The position numbers and the translations under genes were made by a program. A DNA stretch of 64,000 nt from Bacillaceae bacterium OF18-1A (GTDB taxonomy: Bacteria; Bacillota; Bacilli; Bacillales; Bacillaceae_G), in NCBI GenBank assembly GCA_027694045.1, contig JAQEWB010000002.1, forward strand, positions 806,001 through 870,000, in the 5' to 3' direction. The notes under the pieces are model-generated. The model did no database searches and had not been told where the DNA came from. It saw only the letters and a program-made list of their open reading frames with translations. Numbering within the stretch: position 1 is the first letter of the stretch; every line of letters begins with the position of its first letter. Positions 9,228 to 17,374 of this stretch are shown here, piece after piece.

Positions 9228-9611
9228 ATGGATGGAACGAAAAAATTATCAACTGCAATTGGGTTCGGTATTGTTACCCTTCTTATTCTCGCATCTATAA
9301 TTAGTATGGTTATGGCTCTTTTATTAAAATTTACGAACATGACCGAAGGCACGTTAGCTGTTACTATTCTTATACTCGCTCTTCTCTCCATGCTTATATC
9401 TGGATTTACTGCTGGAAAAAAAGCACGTGGGAAAGGTTGGCTAGTAGGTTTCACAACAGGACTTACATTTACCACACTTGTTTTTCTCGTTAATTATTTA
9501 GGATTCTCTCAAACTTTATCGAATTCACAGTTACTTTACCAATTAGCTTTAATAGGTGCGAGTACACTTGGTGGTATTTTCGGTGTTAACATGTCAAAAC
9601 AAAATAACTAA
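9228..9611 (+). CDS. TIGR04086 family membrane protein (YrzE-like)
   Basis: A 127-residue integral membrane protein with four hydrophobic helices (about residues 10-35, 43-62, 72-92 and 102-122) and no soluble domain. It starts MDGTKKLSTAIGFGIVTLL behind an AAGGGGG ribosome binding site. Its place beside yajC and the DUF421 gene is that of B. subtilis yrzE. The function is unknown. It is convergent with yajC and shares a strong terminator with it. Confidence 0.75.
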   Translation: MDGTKKLSTAIGFGIVTLLILASIISMVMALLLKFTNMTEGTLAVTILILALLSMLISGFTAGKKARGKGWLVGFTTGLTFTTLVFLVNYLGFSQTLSNSQLLYQLALIGASTLGGIFGVNMSKQNN

Positions 9612-9612
9612 A

Positions 9613-9645
9613 AAAAGGCCCTGCACATTTTATGCAGGGCCTTTT
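9613..9645. terminator. Bidirectional terminator between yrzE-like gene and yajC
   Basis: A perfect 13-bp stem, AAAAGGCCCTGCA (9613-9625) with TGCAGGGCCTTTT (9633-9645), has A- and T-runs on both sides, so it can stop transcription from either direction. Confidence 0.9.
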
Positions 9646-9647
9646 CA

Positions 9648-9908
9648 TTAGTTTTTCACAACTTCACGAATCGCATTGCGATCGAAAGTTAAGTGTGAAC
9701 CACCAGATTTAACAACAATTTTCGTTTCATCTACTGATTCGATTGTACCGTGTAAACCACCGATTGTTACGATAGCATCACCTTTTTTTAACTCACTTTG
9801 CATTTGAGCAACTGCTTTTTGACGCTTTTGTTGCGGGCGAATTAATAAGAAATAGAAAATCGCAAACATCGCAACGATCATAACGATATTCATCATACCT
9901 GCATTCAT
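9648..9908 (-). CDS. yajC: Preprotein translocase subunit YajC
   Basis: YajC is a small single-span membrane protein that associates with SecDF in the Sec export complex. The 86-residue product has one N-terminal membrane helix (about residues 4-21), then FLLIRPQQKRQKAVAQM and KKGDAIVTIGGLHGTI, the diagnostic YajC segments. The ribosome binding site is AAAGGAGG. It is the last gene of the queA-tgt-yajC run, with 26 bases to tgt, as in many Firmicutes. Confidence 0.95.
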   Translation of the reverse strand: MNAGMMNIVMIVAMFAIFYFLLIRPQQKRQKAVAQMQSELKKGDAIVTIGGLHGTIESVDETKIVVKSGGSHLTFDRNAIREVVKN

Positions 9909-9934
9909 CTTTTTTCCTCCTTTTAAACTATGTA

Positions 9935-11077
<1,143 letters not shown>

Positions 11078-11086
11078 TTACTCCTT

Positions 11087-12139
11087 TTATTTGTTTCTCA
11101 TTTTAGCGTGAGATGCAACGAACATCGCATCACCGAAGCTAAAGAAACGATATTTTTCTTTTACTGCTTCATTATAAGCATGAAGTACATTATCTCTATT
11201 TGCAAATGCACTTACAAGCATAATTAATGTTGATTTCGGTAAATGGAAGTTTGTAATTAAACCATCAATTGCTTTAAATTCATAACCTGGGTACATAAAA
11301 ATGTCTGTCCAACCAGAAGCAGCACAAAGCTTACCGTCATGATCTGTTGCAATTGTTTCTAACGTACGAGTTGAAGTCGTACCTACAGTAATAATACGTC
11401 CACCATTCTCTTTTACACCATTTAATAATGCCGCTGTCTCTTCAGACATATGATAATATTCTGCGTGCATATGGTGTTCTTCAATCGTATCTGCAGAAAC
11501 TGGTCTAAATGTTCCAAGCCCTACGTGAAGTGTAATGAATGCTAACTCAACGCCTTTTTGCTGTAACTTCTCAAGTAACTCTTCTGTAAAGTGAAGTCCC
11601 GCAGTCGGTGCTGCTGCTGAACCGATTTCTTTCGCATATACTGTTTGATAGCGATCACGATCTTCCAGCGTTTCTTTAATATATGGAGGAAGTGGCATTT
11701 CCCCAAGTTCATCCAAAATTTCATAGAAGATGCCGTCATATGAAAATTCAAGCTGACGTCCACCTTGATCTGCAGTTCCTGTGCAAGTTGCTTTTAATTT
11801 CCCTTCGCCAAAAGAGATAACCGTTCCTTCTTTTACACGTTTCGCTGGTTTAACAAGCGTTTCCCATCTATCGCCTTCTTCTTGTTTTAGAAGAAGCACT
11901 TCAATGTGTGCGCCTGTATCTTCTTTCACACCATGCAAACGAGCAGGCATAACTTTCGTTTCATTTAAAACTAAGCAATCCCCCTCATGTAAGTAAGAAA
12001 GAATGTCCGTAAAATGTTTATGCTCAATGTCACCTGTTTCACGGTCTAACACCATTAATCTTGATGTTTCACGGTCTTCTAATGGGACTTGTGCAATAAG
12101 CTCTTCTGGTAAATGAAAATCAAACAGATTTATATCCAT
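11087..12139 (-). CDS. queA: S-adenosylmethionine:tRNA ribosyltransferase-isomerase
   Basis: QueA transfers and isomerises the ribosyl part of SAM onto preQ1 in tRNA, giving epoxyqueuosine, after Tgt has acted. The 350-residue protein begins [17 protein letters not shown] and carries [16 protein letters not shown] near residue 180 and [18 protein letters not shown] near 300, all characteristic. I chose the ATG at 12137-12139 because GGTGG lies eight bases upstream; a GTG four codons earlier overlaps that site. It heads the queA-tgt-yajC cluster. Confidence 0.95.
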   Translation of the reverse strand: MDINLFDFHLPEELIAQVPLEDRETSRLMVLDRETGDIEHKHFTDILSYLHEGDCLVLNETKVMPARLHGVKEDTGAHIEVLLLKQEEGDRWETLVKPAKRVKEGTVISFGEGKLKATCTGTADQGGRQLEFSYDGIFYEILDELGEMPLPPYIKETLEDRDRYQTVYAKEIGSAAAPTAGLHFTEELLEKLQQKGVELAFITLHVGLGTFRPVSADTIEEHHMHAEYYHMSEETAALLNGVKENGGRIITVGTTSTRTLETIATDHDGKLCAASGWTDIFMYPGYEFKAIDGLITNFHLPKSTLIMLVSAFANRDNVLHAYNEAVKEKYRFFSFGDAMFVASHAKMRNK

Positions 12140-12158
12140 AACTATATCCACCTATTTC

Positions 12159-12359
12159 TTATTTAAATCGATTTATTATATACATAATAAAAGATAATAC
12201 AATACTTAAAACAATACATGTAATGATCGGAAAATAAAAGGTAACGTTTCCTTTTTTCACAAAAATATCGCCTGGAAGCCTTCCAATGAACTTCCAAGCT
12301 AAACCAACAACGATGAGTAAGATGCCTGCTGTTATAAGCAACTTTGGCATTTCCGTCAT
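12159..12359 (-). CDS. DUF2905 small membrane protein
   Basis: A 66-residue protein with two membrane helices (about residues 6-23 and 38-60) separated by the DUF2905 core [19 protein letters not shown]. Its ATG overlaps the ruvB stop codon (ATGA), suggesting translational coupling, and queA lies 19 bases downstream. The same small gene occurs between ruvB and queA in B. subtilis (yrzS). No function is known. Confidence 0.8.
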   Translation of the reverse strand: MTEMPKLLITAGILLIVVGLAWKFIGRLPGDIFVKKGNVTFYFPIITCIVLSIVLSFIMYIINRFK

Positions 12360-13357
12360 ACTTGTGGCATCTCCATTCCGAAATGTTCATATGCAAGTGG
12401 CGTTACAATTCGGCCCCTTGGCGTTCGTTGTAAGAAACCAATTTGTAATAAATATGGCTCATACACATCTTCAATCGTATGAGATTCTTCACCAATCGTT
12501 GCCGAAACCGTTTCTAATCCAACTGGACCACCACGAAACTTTTCAATAATACCAAGTAATAATTTATGATCGATATGATCGAGTCCTAATTTATCTACTT
12601 GTAATAATTCTAATGCCATTTGCGTAATTTCCATTGTAATCGTCCCATTACCACGAACTTGCGCAAAATCACGTACGCGTCTTAAAAGACGATTTGCAAT
12701 ACGAGGTGTACCACGAGCACGCCTTGCAATTTCTAATGCAGCTAACGAATCAATTTCAACTTCAAACACTTCTGCTGTACGTTCAACAATCGCAGAAAGC
12801 TGATCTACTGTGTAATACTCTAATCGTGAAAGCACACCGAAACGGTCACGAAGCGGCGCTGATAACGCCCCGGCACGCGTTGTTGCCCCAACTAATGTAA
12901 ATGGAGGCAAATCTAAACGTACGGAGCGTGCTGAAGGTCCTTTTCCAATTACGATATCAAGGCAGAAGTCTTCCATCGCAGGATATAGTACTTCTTCAAT
13001 CGATCTATGCAAACGATGAATTTCATCAATAAATAATACATCCCCTGGCTGAAGCGCTGTTAATACAGCCGCTAAATCTCCTGGTCTTTCAATTGCCGGA
13101 CCTGATGTTGTTCGAATATTAACGCCCATTTCATTTGCAATAATATTCGCAAGCGTCGTTTTACCAAGACCGGGTGGTCCATATAGAAGCACATGATCTA
13201 ACGTTTCTTCACGCATTTTCGCAGCTTCAATAAACACCTCTAAATTATGTTTCGCCTTATCTTGGCCAATATACTGACGGAGCGTCTGTGGCCGTAATGA
13301 ATATTCTAAATCTGCATCTTCATATGCAGATTCCCCTGAAAGGAGACGTTCGTCCAT
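12356..13357 (-). CDS. ruvB: Holliday junction branch migration ATPase RuvB
   Basis: RuvB is the hexameric AAA+ motor that drives Holliday junction branch migration with RuvA. The 333-residue protein has Walker [10 protein letters not shown] (about 62-70), Walker B FIDEIH (about 113-118), sensor/arginine-finger region GATTRAG and LRDRFG, and a C-terminal winged helix ending [17 protein letters not shown]. The ATG at 13355-13357 follows AGAGGTG at good spacing; a GTG three codons earlier is part of that site. It begins five bases after the ruvA stop. Confidence 0.97.
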   Translation of the reverse strand: MDERLLSGESAYEDADLEYSLRPQTLRQYIGQDKAKHNLEVFIEAAKMREETLDHVLLYGPPGLGKTTLANIIANEMGVNIRTTSGPAIERPGDLAAVLTALQPGDVLFIDEIHRLHRSIEEVLYPAMEDFCLDIVIGKGPSARSVRLDLPPFTLVGATTRAGALSAPLRDRFGVLSRLEYYTVDQLSAIVERTAEVFEVEIDSLAALEIARRARGTPRIANRLLRRVRDFAQVRGNGTITMEITQMALELLQVDKLGLDHIDHKLLLGIIEKFRGGPVGLETVSATIGEESHTIEDVYEPYLLQIGFLQRTPRGRIVTPLAYEHFGMEMPQV

Positions 13358-13362
13358 TATAC

Positions 13363-13980
13363 TCACCTCTTACCATTTAGTAAAAGACTAAGTGCCTTTT
13401 TAATATACTGATCCGTCGTTAATGATTCTTTTAATAATTCTGGTACAACGCGTGAAACTTCTCTTTCTGCATATCCCAGTGCACGCAATGCTTCAAGTGC
13501 TTCATCAAGCTCAGCTGAGGAACCTTTATTCTCATCAAAGCGTTCTACATCTGAGAACAAGTCAACAAACGCATCTGGTACGACATCTGCTAGTTTTCCT
13601 TTTAAATCTAAAATCATTTGGCGTGCTGTTTTCTTTCCGACACCCGGGAATTTCACTAAAAACTTCTCATCTTCATGTTCAATCGCTTGAACAACCTGTC
13701 CTGTTTGACCAGAAGCTAATATCGCAAGAGCACCTTTTGGTCCAATACCAGACACACCTAACAACTTTGTAAATAATAAACGCTCTTCACGTGTTTTAAA
13801 TCCGTAAAGTGCCATAATATCTTCTCTCACATAATGATATGTATAGACACGAATTTCTTGCTTACTTCTTTGAAATACATACGGATTTGGTGTGAAAATT
13901 TGATAACCAATTCCATTATGGTCAATTACGACATATTCCGGTCCTACATACTCCACGTAGCCTGTAACATATTCAAACAA
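13363..13980 (-). CDS. ruvA: Holliday junction DNA helicase subunit RuvA
   Basis: RuvA binds four-way junctions as a tetramer and loads RuvB. The 205-residue protein has the OB-fold N-terminal domain ([20 protein letters not shown]), paired helix-hairpin-helix motifs ([16 protein letters not shown] and [19 protein letters not shown], about residues 70-125) and the small C-terminal domain that contacts RuvB ([12 protein letters not shown]). It uses a TTG start at 13978-13980 with GAGGGAGA upstream. ruvB follows directly. Confidence 0.95.
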   Translation of the reverse strand: MFEYVTGYVEYVGPEYVVIDHNGIGYQIFTPNPYVFQRSKQEIRVYTYHYVREDIMALYGFKTREERLLFTKLLGVSGIGPKGALAILASGQTGQVVQAIEHEDEKFLVKFPGVGKKTARQMILDLKGKLADVVPDAFVDLFSDVERFDENKGSSAELDEALEALRALGYAEREVSRVVPELLKESLTTDQYIKKALSLLLNGKR

Positions 13981-14090
13981 AATACGATCTCTCCCTCTTA
14001 AATCATGTATTCCATTTTAACATATTTAATGATAGAAAAGCGAGACTGCCCCAACAAATGTTCTCCATTTCAAACTTCTGTTATTTTCCA

Positions 14091-14146
14091 TTGACAGAAA
14101 GGATAAAGCCCCTTAATATACAAATTGCGATAATGATTATCAATAC
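14091..14146 (+). promoter_or_regulatory. Fur-controlled promoter of the siderophore-binding gene
   Basis: TTGACA (14091-14096) and TAATAT (14114-14119) with 17-base spacing form a strong sigma-A promoter. CGATAATGATTATCA at 14128-14142 matches the 7-1-7 Fur box TGATAATNATTATCA at 14 of 15 positions. It overlaps the expected transcription start, a classic arrangement for iron repression. Confidence 0.85.
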
Positions 14147-14169
14147 TAATTAAAGGGGTTACATTAGGA

Positions 14170-15114
14170 ATGAAACGTAAGCTATTTATTTTATTTACTA
14201 TTATGCTCGTTGTTCTTGCTATCGTTGGTTGCTCTTCTCAAAAAGAGGAATCCAAAGCGAAAGAACAACCGAAAACAAAAGTTGTAAAACATGCGAAAGG
14301 TGAAGCTACAATTCCAGTAAATCCAAAGAGAATTGTCGACTTATCTGGATCAACAGAAGAATTATTACTTCTTGGCCATAAACCAGTTGGTACAGCAAAT
14401 ACATATAAAGATAAAATCCAAAATCACTTAACAGACAAGCTAGACGGCGTAAAAGCAGTTGGTTGGTACTGGGCTCCTAAAGTTGATTTAGAAGCTGTTA
14501 CAGCTTTAAAACCAGACTTAATTATTTTGAATAATCGTCAACTGAAAATTTACGATCAACTAGAAAAGGTTGCACCTACAGTTGTTCTAGAAACAAATTT
14601 AGAAGACTGGCGCGGTAAGTTTAAAGAAGTAGGTAAACTATTTGACGAAGAAGAGAAAGCAGATAAATGGCTTGCAGACTATGATAAAAAAGCAGAATCT
14701 TTATCTAAAAAGATTAAAGAAAAAACAAAAGATGAGAACTTTATGTTCGTTGCAGTTACACCACAAAACTTCCGTGTATATGGTAGCTTCGGATATGGGG
14801 ACATACTCTTTAATGATTTAAAACTTCCAGCAACAAAAGGTACAGATTTAAAACAAACGATGGCACAAGTATCACTAGAAGGTCTTGTTGCATTCCAACC
14901 TGACCAAATGTTTATTGTAAACTTCGGCGGCGAAGCTGATAAAGTGTACGAAGACTACAAAAACAGTGCCGTTTGGAAAGACAATAAAGCGGTTAAAAAC
15001 AATCACGTATACGAAGTATCAAACGAGGCCTTTAATACGAAAGCATTCAATCCAATCGGAAAAGATATGCTAATTGATGAAATTGCAAAAGAAATTTTAG
15101 CTAAAAATAAATAA
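14170..15114 (+). CDS. Iron-siderophore ABC transporter substrate-binding lipoprotein
   Basis: A 314-residue FecCD/FhuD-class solute-binding protein that captures ferric siderophore outside the membrane. The signal peptide ends in lipobox AIVGC (Cys about residue 21), so the mature protein is lipid-anchored. The periplasmic-binding fold is shown by IPVNPKRIVDLSGSTEELL (about 54-72) and LKPDLIILNNR, the two-lobed type III pattern. There are no permease or ATPase genes beside it, so it must share a transporter encoded elsewhere. An almost perfect Fur box in the promoter supports iron repression. The particular siderophore cannot be read from the sequence. Neighbours ruvA and bofC are adjacent in B. 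subtilis, so this gene is an insertion relative to it. Confidence 0.9.
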   Translation: MKRKLFILFTIMLVVLAIVGCSSQKEESKAKEQPKTKVVKHAKGEATIPVNPKRIVDLSGSTEELLLLGHKPVGTANTYKDKIQNHLTDKLDGVKAVGWYWAPKVDLEAVTALKPDLIILNNRQLKIYDQLEKVAPTVVLETNLEDWRGKFKEVGKLFDEEEKADKWLADYDKKAESLSKKIKEKTKDENFMFVAVTPQNFRVYGSFGYGDILFNDLKLPATKGTDLKQTMAQVSLEGLVAFQPDQMFIVNFGGEADKVYEDYKNSAVWKDNKAVKNNHVYEVSNEAFNTKAFNPIGKDMLIDEIAKEILAKNK

Positions 15115-15151
15115 TAAGAAAAGCAGCTCACCATGAGCTGCTTTTCTTATT
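15113..15151. terminator. Bidirectional terminator between siderophore gene and bofC
   Basis: A perfect 18-bp stem lies at 15113-15130 and 15134-15151 with a three-base loop. The A/T-rich flanks serve both convergent genes, and the bofC stop codon lies inside it. Confidence 0.9.
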
Positions 15152-15649
15152 ATTTTGCACTGCATATTGTTTCATTTTTTCAATCGTCTCCACAAAACCT
15201 TCTTTTGACTTAATACGAATACCACGCTTCAATTTCGCACGTTCATAACTCTCAAGCTTTTTCATATCAATTTGAAAGAAGGAATGAATCGCATTATCGC
15301 TTTTGGGCACGCCTTTGAAAATTTGTAATATCCCTTCCTCTGAAACACCAAAATATCCGCTCGTTTTCAATAACGGAGAAATATCATCCACTTTCTTTTG
15401 CAATACGATTTGTACATCATCACGATCAACGAGTTGCCATTCTTTATACTGCTGTAAAAACTTTTCTAAATCCGCTACTTTTTCTGTCAATATTTCCTCA
15501 CTTACTTCACCATCAACATACATACGTTCCAACAAAATTGTAACTTGAGGCTCTTTTTCTGTTACTGGACCTTCCGCCCTCACACCCGTTTCATAAGCTA
15601 AACAAAACACCATCACGAAAGCTTGTGCTGCAATCAGTATCCATTTCAT
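15128..15649 (-). CDS. bofC: Intercompartmental signalling factor BofC
   Basis: BofC is a forespore-made exported protein that restrains the SpoIVB signalling protease and so the timing of pro-sigma-K activation. The 173-residue product has an N-terminal signal sequence (about residues 1-25), VTILLERMYVDGEVSEE, then DDISPLLKTSGYFGVSEEGIL and SFFQIDMKKLESYERAKL, all matching the Bacillus BofC pattern. The ATG follows GAGGTG. Its target pathway, spoIVFA-spoIVFB, lies in this window at 37.6-39.2 kb. Position next to ruvA is conserved except for the inserted siderophore gene. Confidence 0.88.
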   Translation of the reverse strand: MKWILIAAQAFVMVFCLAYETGVRAEGPVTEKEPQVTILLERMYVDGEVSEEILTEKVADLEKFLQQYKEWQLVDRDDVQIVLQKKVDDISPLLKTSGYFGVSEEGILQIFKGVPKSDNAIHSFFQIDMKKLESYERAKLKRGIRIKSKEGFVETIEKMKQYAVQNNKKSSSW

Positions 15650-15754
15650 TTCCGTTCACCTCTTTTAGGCAAAATCATACTTTCATTTGTAGCTTTTCCG
15701 GAAATGGGGGTTTTATCCATATAAACTCCATCATGAGATTTCTAGAGAAAGTAA

Positions 15755-15925
15755 AAAATGCAGATAAGGGTTATCCTTATCTGCACTAACATTTGTTTTT
15801 ATATAAAATGAAAGACGCCTGCAAAGCAGGCGTCTTGATGCGTTTACGGCGAGAGACCAGGCGACCACATTCGCGTGTTTAGCACTTAAGCATATCTCTC
15901 GTCTTACGTAAATTAGCTCATCGCT
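15755..15925 (-). ncRNA. Putative structured small RNA, unidentified
   Basis: The 15650-16083 gap has no convincing protein gene but holds a complete minus-strand RNA unit. A promoter (15959-15931) would start transcription near 15925. The RNA then folds as GATG, TTTACG and CGAGAGA pairing in register with TCTCTCG, CGTAAA and CATC, enclosing a loop with two further short stems. This is followed by a perfect hairpin GACGCCTGC/GCAGGCGTC (15814-15834) and then an 11-bp hairpin (15759-15785) ending in TTTTTT. The first hairpin may already terminate, giving about 120 bases; otherwise about 170. It could also be a leader of bofC, 106 bases further on. I do not recognise an RNA family. Confidence 0.55.
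15759..15785 (-). terminator. Rho-independent terminator of the putative small RNA
   Basis: TGCAGATAAGG (15759-15769) pairs with CCTTATCTGCA (15775-15785) around a five-base loop. On the minus strand six T residues follow immediately. Confidence 0.8.
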
Positions 15926-15930
15926 TTGCT

Positions 15931-15959
15931 AATATAACATTAATAATTTATAAGTGCAA
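15931..15959 (-). promoter_or_regulatory. Promoter of the putative small RNA
   Basis: On the minus strand TTGCAC (15959-15954) and TATATT (15936-15931) are separated by exactly 17 bases, a good sigma-A promoter pointing into the structured region. Confidence 0.65.
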
Positions 15960-16021
15960 CATGTTTCTAAAAAATATTTCATTTCCTATTTCAACCAAAC
16001 AAAAGTGACGTAAATTATAAA

Positions 16022-16049
16022 TTGATTTATGTAATATATATGTTACAAT
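16022..16049 (+). promoter_or_regulatory. Promoter of the small membrane-protein gene
   Basis: TTGATT (16022-16027) and TACAAT (16044-16049) have 16-base spacing. The region holds a direct repeat of ATTTATGTAATA and an inverted GTAA/TTAC pair around the spacer, which could bind a regulator; that is inference. Confidence 0.45.
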
Positions 16050-16083
16050 TTATGTAATACATATTAACTAGTGGATGAATGCT

Positions 16084-16518
16084 TTGAAAAAAATTAAAGA
16101 TGAACGCCTCATTCTTCAAACGTTAAAGAACATACGTATTGCGTTTCTTTTTCAATCAATCGGTATAATTGGAATTTTAAGCTATATCGGCTTCACTGAA
16201 GGAATCGATCAAATTACAAAATCTCCATTGTGGCTATTATTTATTCTTACGAGTATTTTACTTGCTTATTTACAGTTAAGTGTTTCAATCGATGTCGAAG
16301 AAAGTGAAAAGGAAATAAAGTTAACTCCTTATTACAGACTTGTTTTACGCTCCCTTATTACAGGAGTTATGATAGCTATTATTTATATCATTTTCAGTCC
16401 AGAAAGACCTCTGTTTGAAGCTATTCTAACAGGTAGTATTTTCTTCATATGCTTTTTAGTTTCTTATTCCATTAGTTATTTTATTAAAAAACGTCGTTTA
16501 GAAGAAGACAATGAATAA
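16084..16518 (+). CDS. Small four-helix membrane protein of unknown function
   Basis: A 144-residue hydrophobic protein with four predicted membrane helices (about residues 16-36, 47-65, 86-108 and 115-135), a charged N-terminus (MKKIKDERLILQTLKN) and an acidic/basic tail KKRRLEEDNE. I do not recognise a family. The chosen TTG at 16084-16086 has AGTGG nine bases upstream; an ATG three codons earlier (16075) is in frame, but the same site would touch it. The gene stands alone between bofC's upstream region and the coxA-like gene and has its own promoter and terminator. No B. subtilis counterpart at this position comes to mind. Confidence 0.7.
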   Translation: MKKIKDERLILQTLKNIRIAFLFQSIGIIGILSYIGFTEGIDQITKSPLWLLFILTSILLAYLQLSVSIDVEESEKEIKLTPYYRLVLRSLITGVMIAIIYIIFSPERPLFEAILTGSIFFICFLVSYSISYFIKKRRLEEDNE

Positions 16519-16543
16519 AGAGGAAGGGCTATCCCTTCCTCTT
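16518..16543. terminator. Bidirectional terminator before the coxA-like gene end
   Basis: AAGAGGAAGGG (16518-16528) pairs perfectly with CCCTTCCTCTT (16533-16543) around CTAT, followed by TTGTTT. It serves the convergent membrane-protein and coxA-like genes. Confidence 0.85.
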
Positions 16544-16551
16544 TTGTTTCA

Positions 16552-17193
16552 CTAACGTACTGTACCCGTTAAACCGTAACGAATGTCTCGGAACATATTC
16601 ACTATGTCACGATTAAAGTCGTTTGTCACCGTACCGTTACGTAGGCGTGTACTCATCGCATCAACACGAGTAAACATGTCATTTCTCACAGACACGTATA
16701 CGTTTCGGTTTCCAACTTCATTGGCAACCGCTTGACGGATTTCGTTTGCAAGCGCTGTTTCATTCGATACTGGATTACGTGGTTTTACCGCAATCGCTAC
16801 ATCGTTTCCATATACAACTGTAGACACACGGTCTACGTTATTCATACGTTTCACACGATTTGTAATTTTCTCGGCAGTTTTACCATCATTGTTAATGTAT
16901 GAATTGTTCATTGTAATATTACGAGTTGGATGCGGATTCGCAATTTGACCATTGTAATTTACATCACGGTAATAATTGTACCCTGTATCGTTACGACCGT
17001 TTTTGTATGTTACATAATCTGTGTAGCCGTTACGCGTTACATTATCGCGATACTGATGTGTATCATTATAAGATGTACGTTCATAATTGTAATTACGTCC
17101 ATCCATAGCATTGTTATCTTTTGGTGTACCACATGCAGCTAATGCACTCGTAACTAACAAAGAAGCAGCAATCACTTTTACTTTCGTATTCAA
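16552..17193 (-). CDS. YhcN/YlaJ-family sporulation lipoprotein (CoxA-like)
   Basis: A 213-residue spore lipoprotein. The signal peptide ends in lipobox SALAAC (Cys about residue 21). A low-complexity stretch rich in Asn, Tyr, Arg and Asp follows (about 25-95), then the YhcN/YlaJ domain from about residue 105: AEKITNRVKRMNNVDRVSTVVYGNDVAIAV in outline, with VYVSVRND later. It lies directly downstream of safA, where B. subtilis carries coxA (yrbB), a spore cortex protein; this protein is shorter than that one. The TTG start at 17191-17193 has AGAGGGGG eight bases upstream. Orthology to CoxA rests on position and family. Confidence 0.82.
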   Translation of the reverse strand: MNTKVKVIAASLLVTSALAACGTPKDNNAMDGRNYNYERTSYNDTHQYRDNVTRNGYTDYVTYKNGRNDTGYNYYRDVNYNGQIANPHPTRNITMNNSYINNDGKTAEKITNRVKRMNNVDRVSTVVYGNDVAIAVKPRNPVSNETALANEIRQAVANEVGNRNVYVSVRNDMFTRVDAMSTRLRNGTVTNDFNRDIVNMFRDIRYGLTGTVR

Positions 17194-17346
17194 TACAAAA
17201 ACCCCCTCTGTTAGAAATGAACTTTTCTTCTGAAAAGCTCCCTCTTATGATGAGTAACAACGAAGGTTTTTACACTGTTAATATTTCACTAGGAATTTTC
17301 TAGCACTTGATGATACACCTCTATTTTTTAAATGAACACGAATGCA

Positions 17347-17374
17347 AAAAAGGCGGGAATAATCCCGCCTTTTT
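17347..17374 (-). terminator. Terminator after safA
   Basis: GGCGGGA (17352-17358) and TCCCGCC (17363-17369) form the stem, extended by five A/T pairs. On the minus strand it runs into T residues just after the safA stop. Confidence 0.85.

Noticed and set aside
14170..15114. Assigning the siderophore-binding gene a specific symbol (feuA, yfiY or fhuD)
   Set aside because: The family is clear but the ligand and orthology cannot be settled by reading alone.
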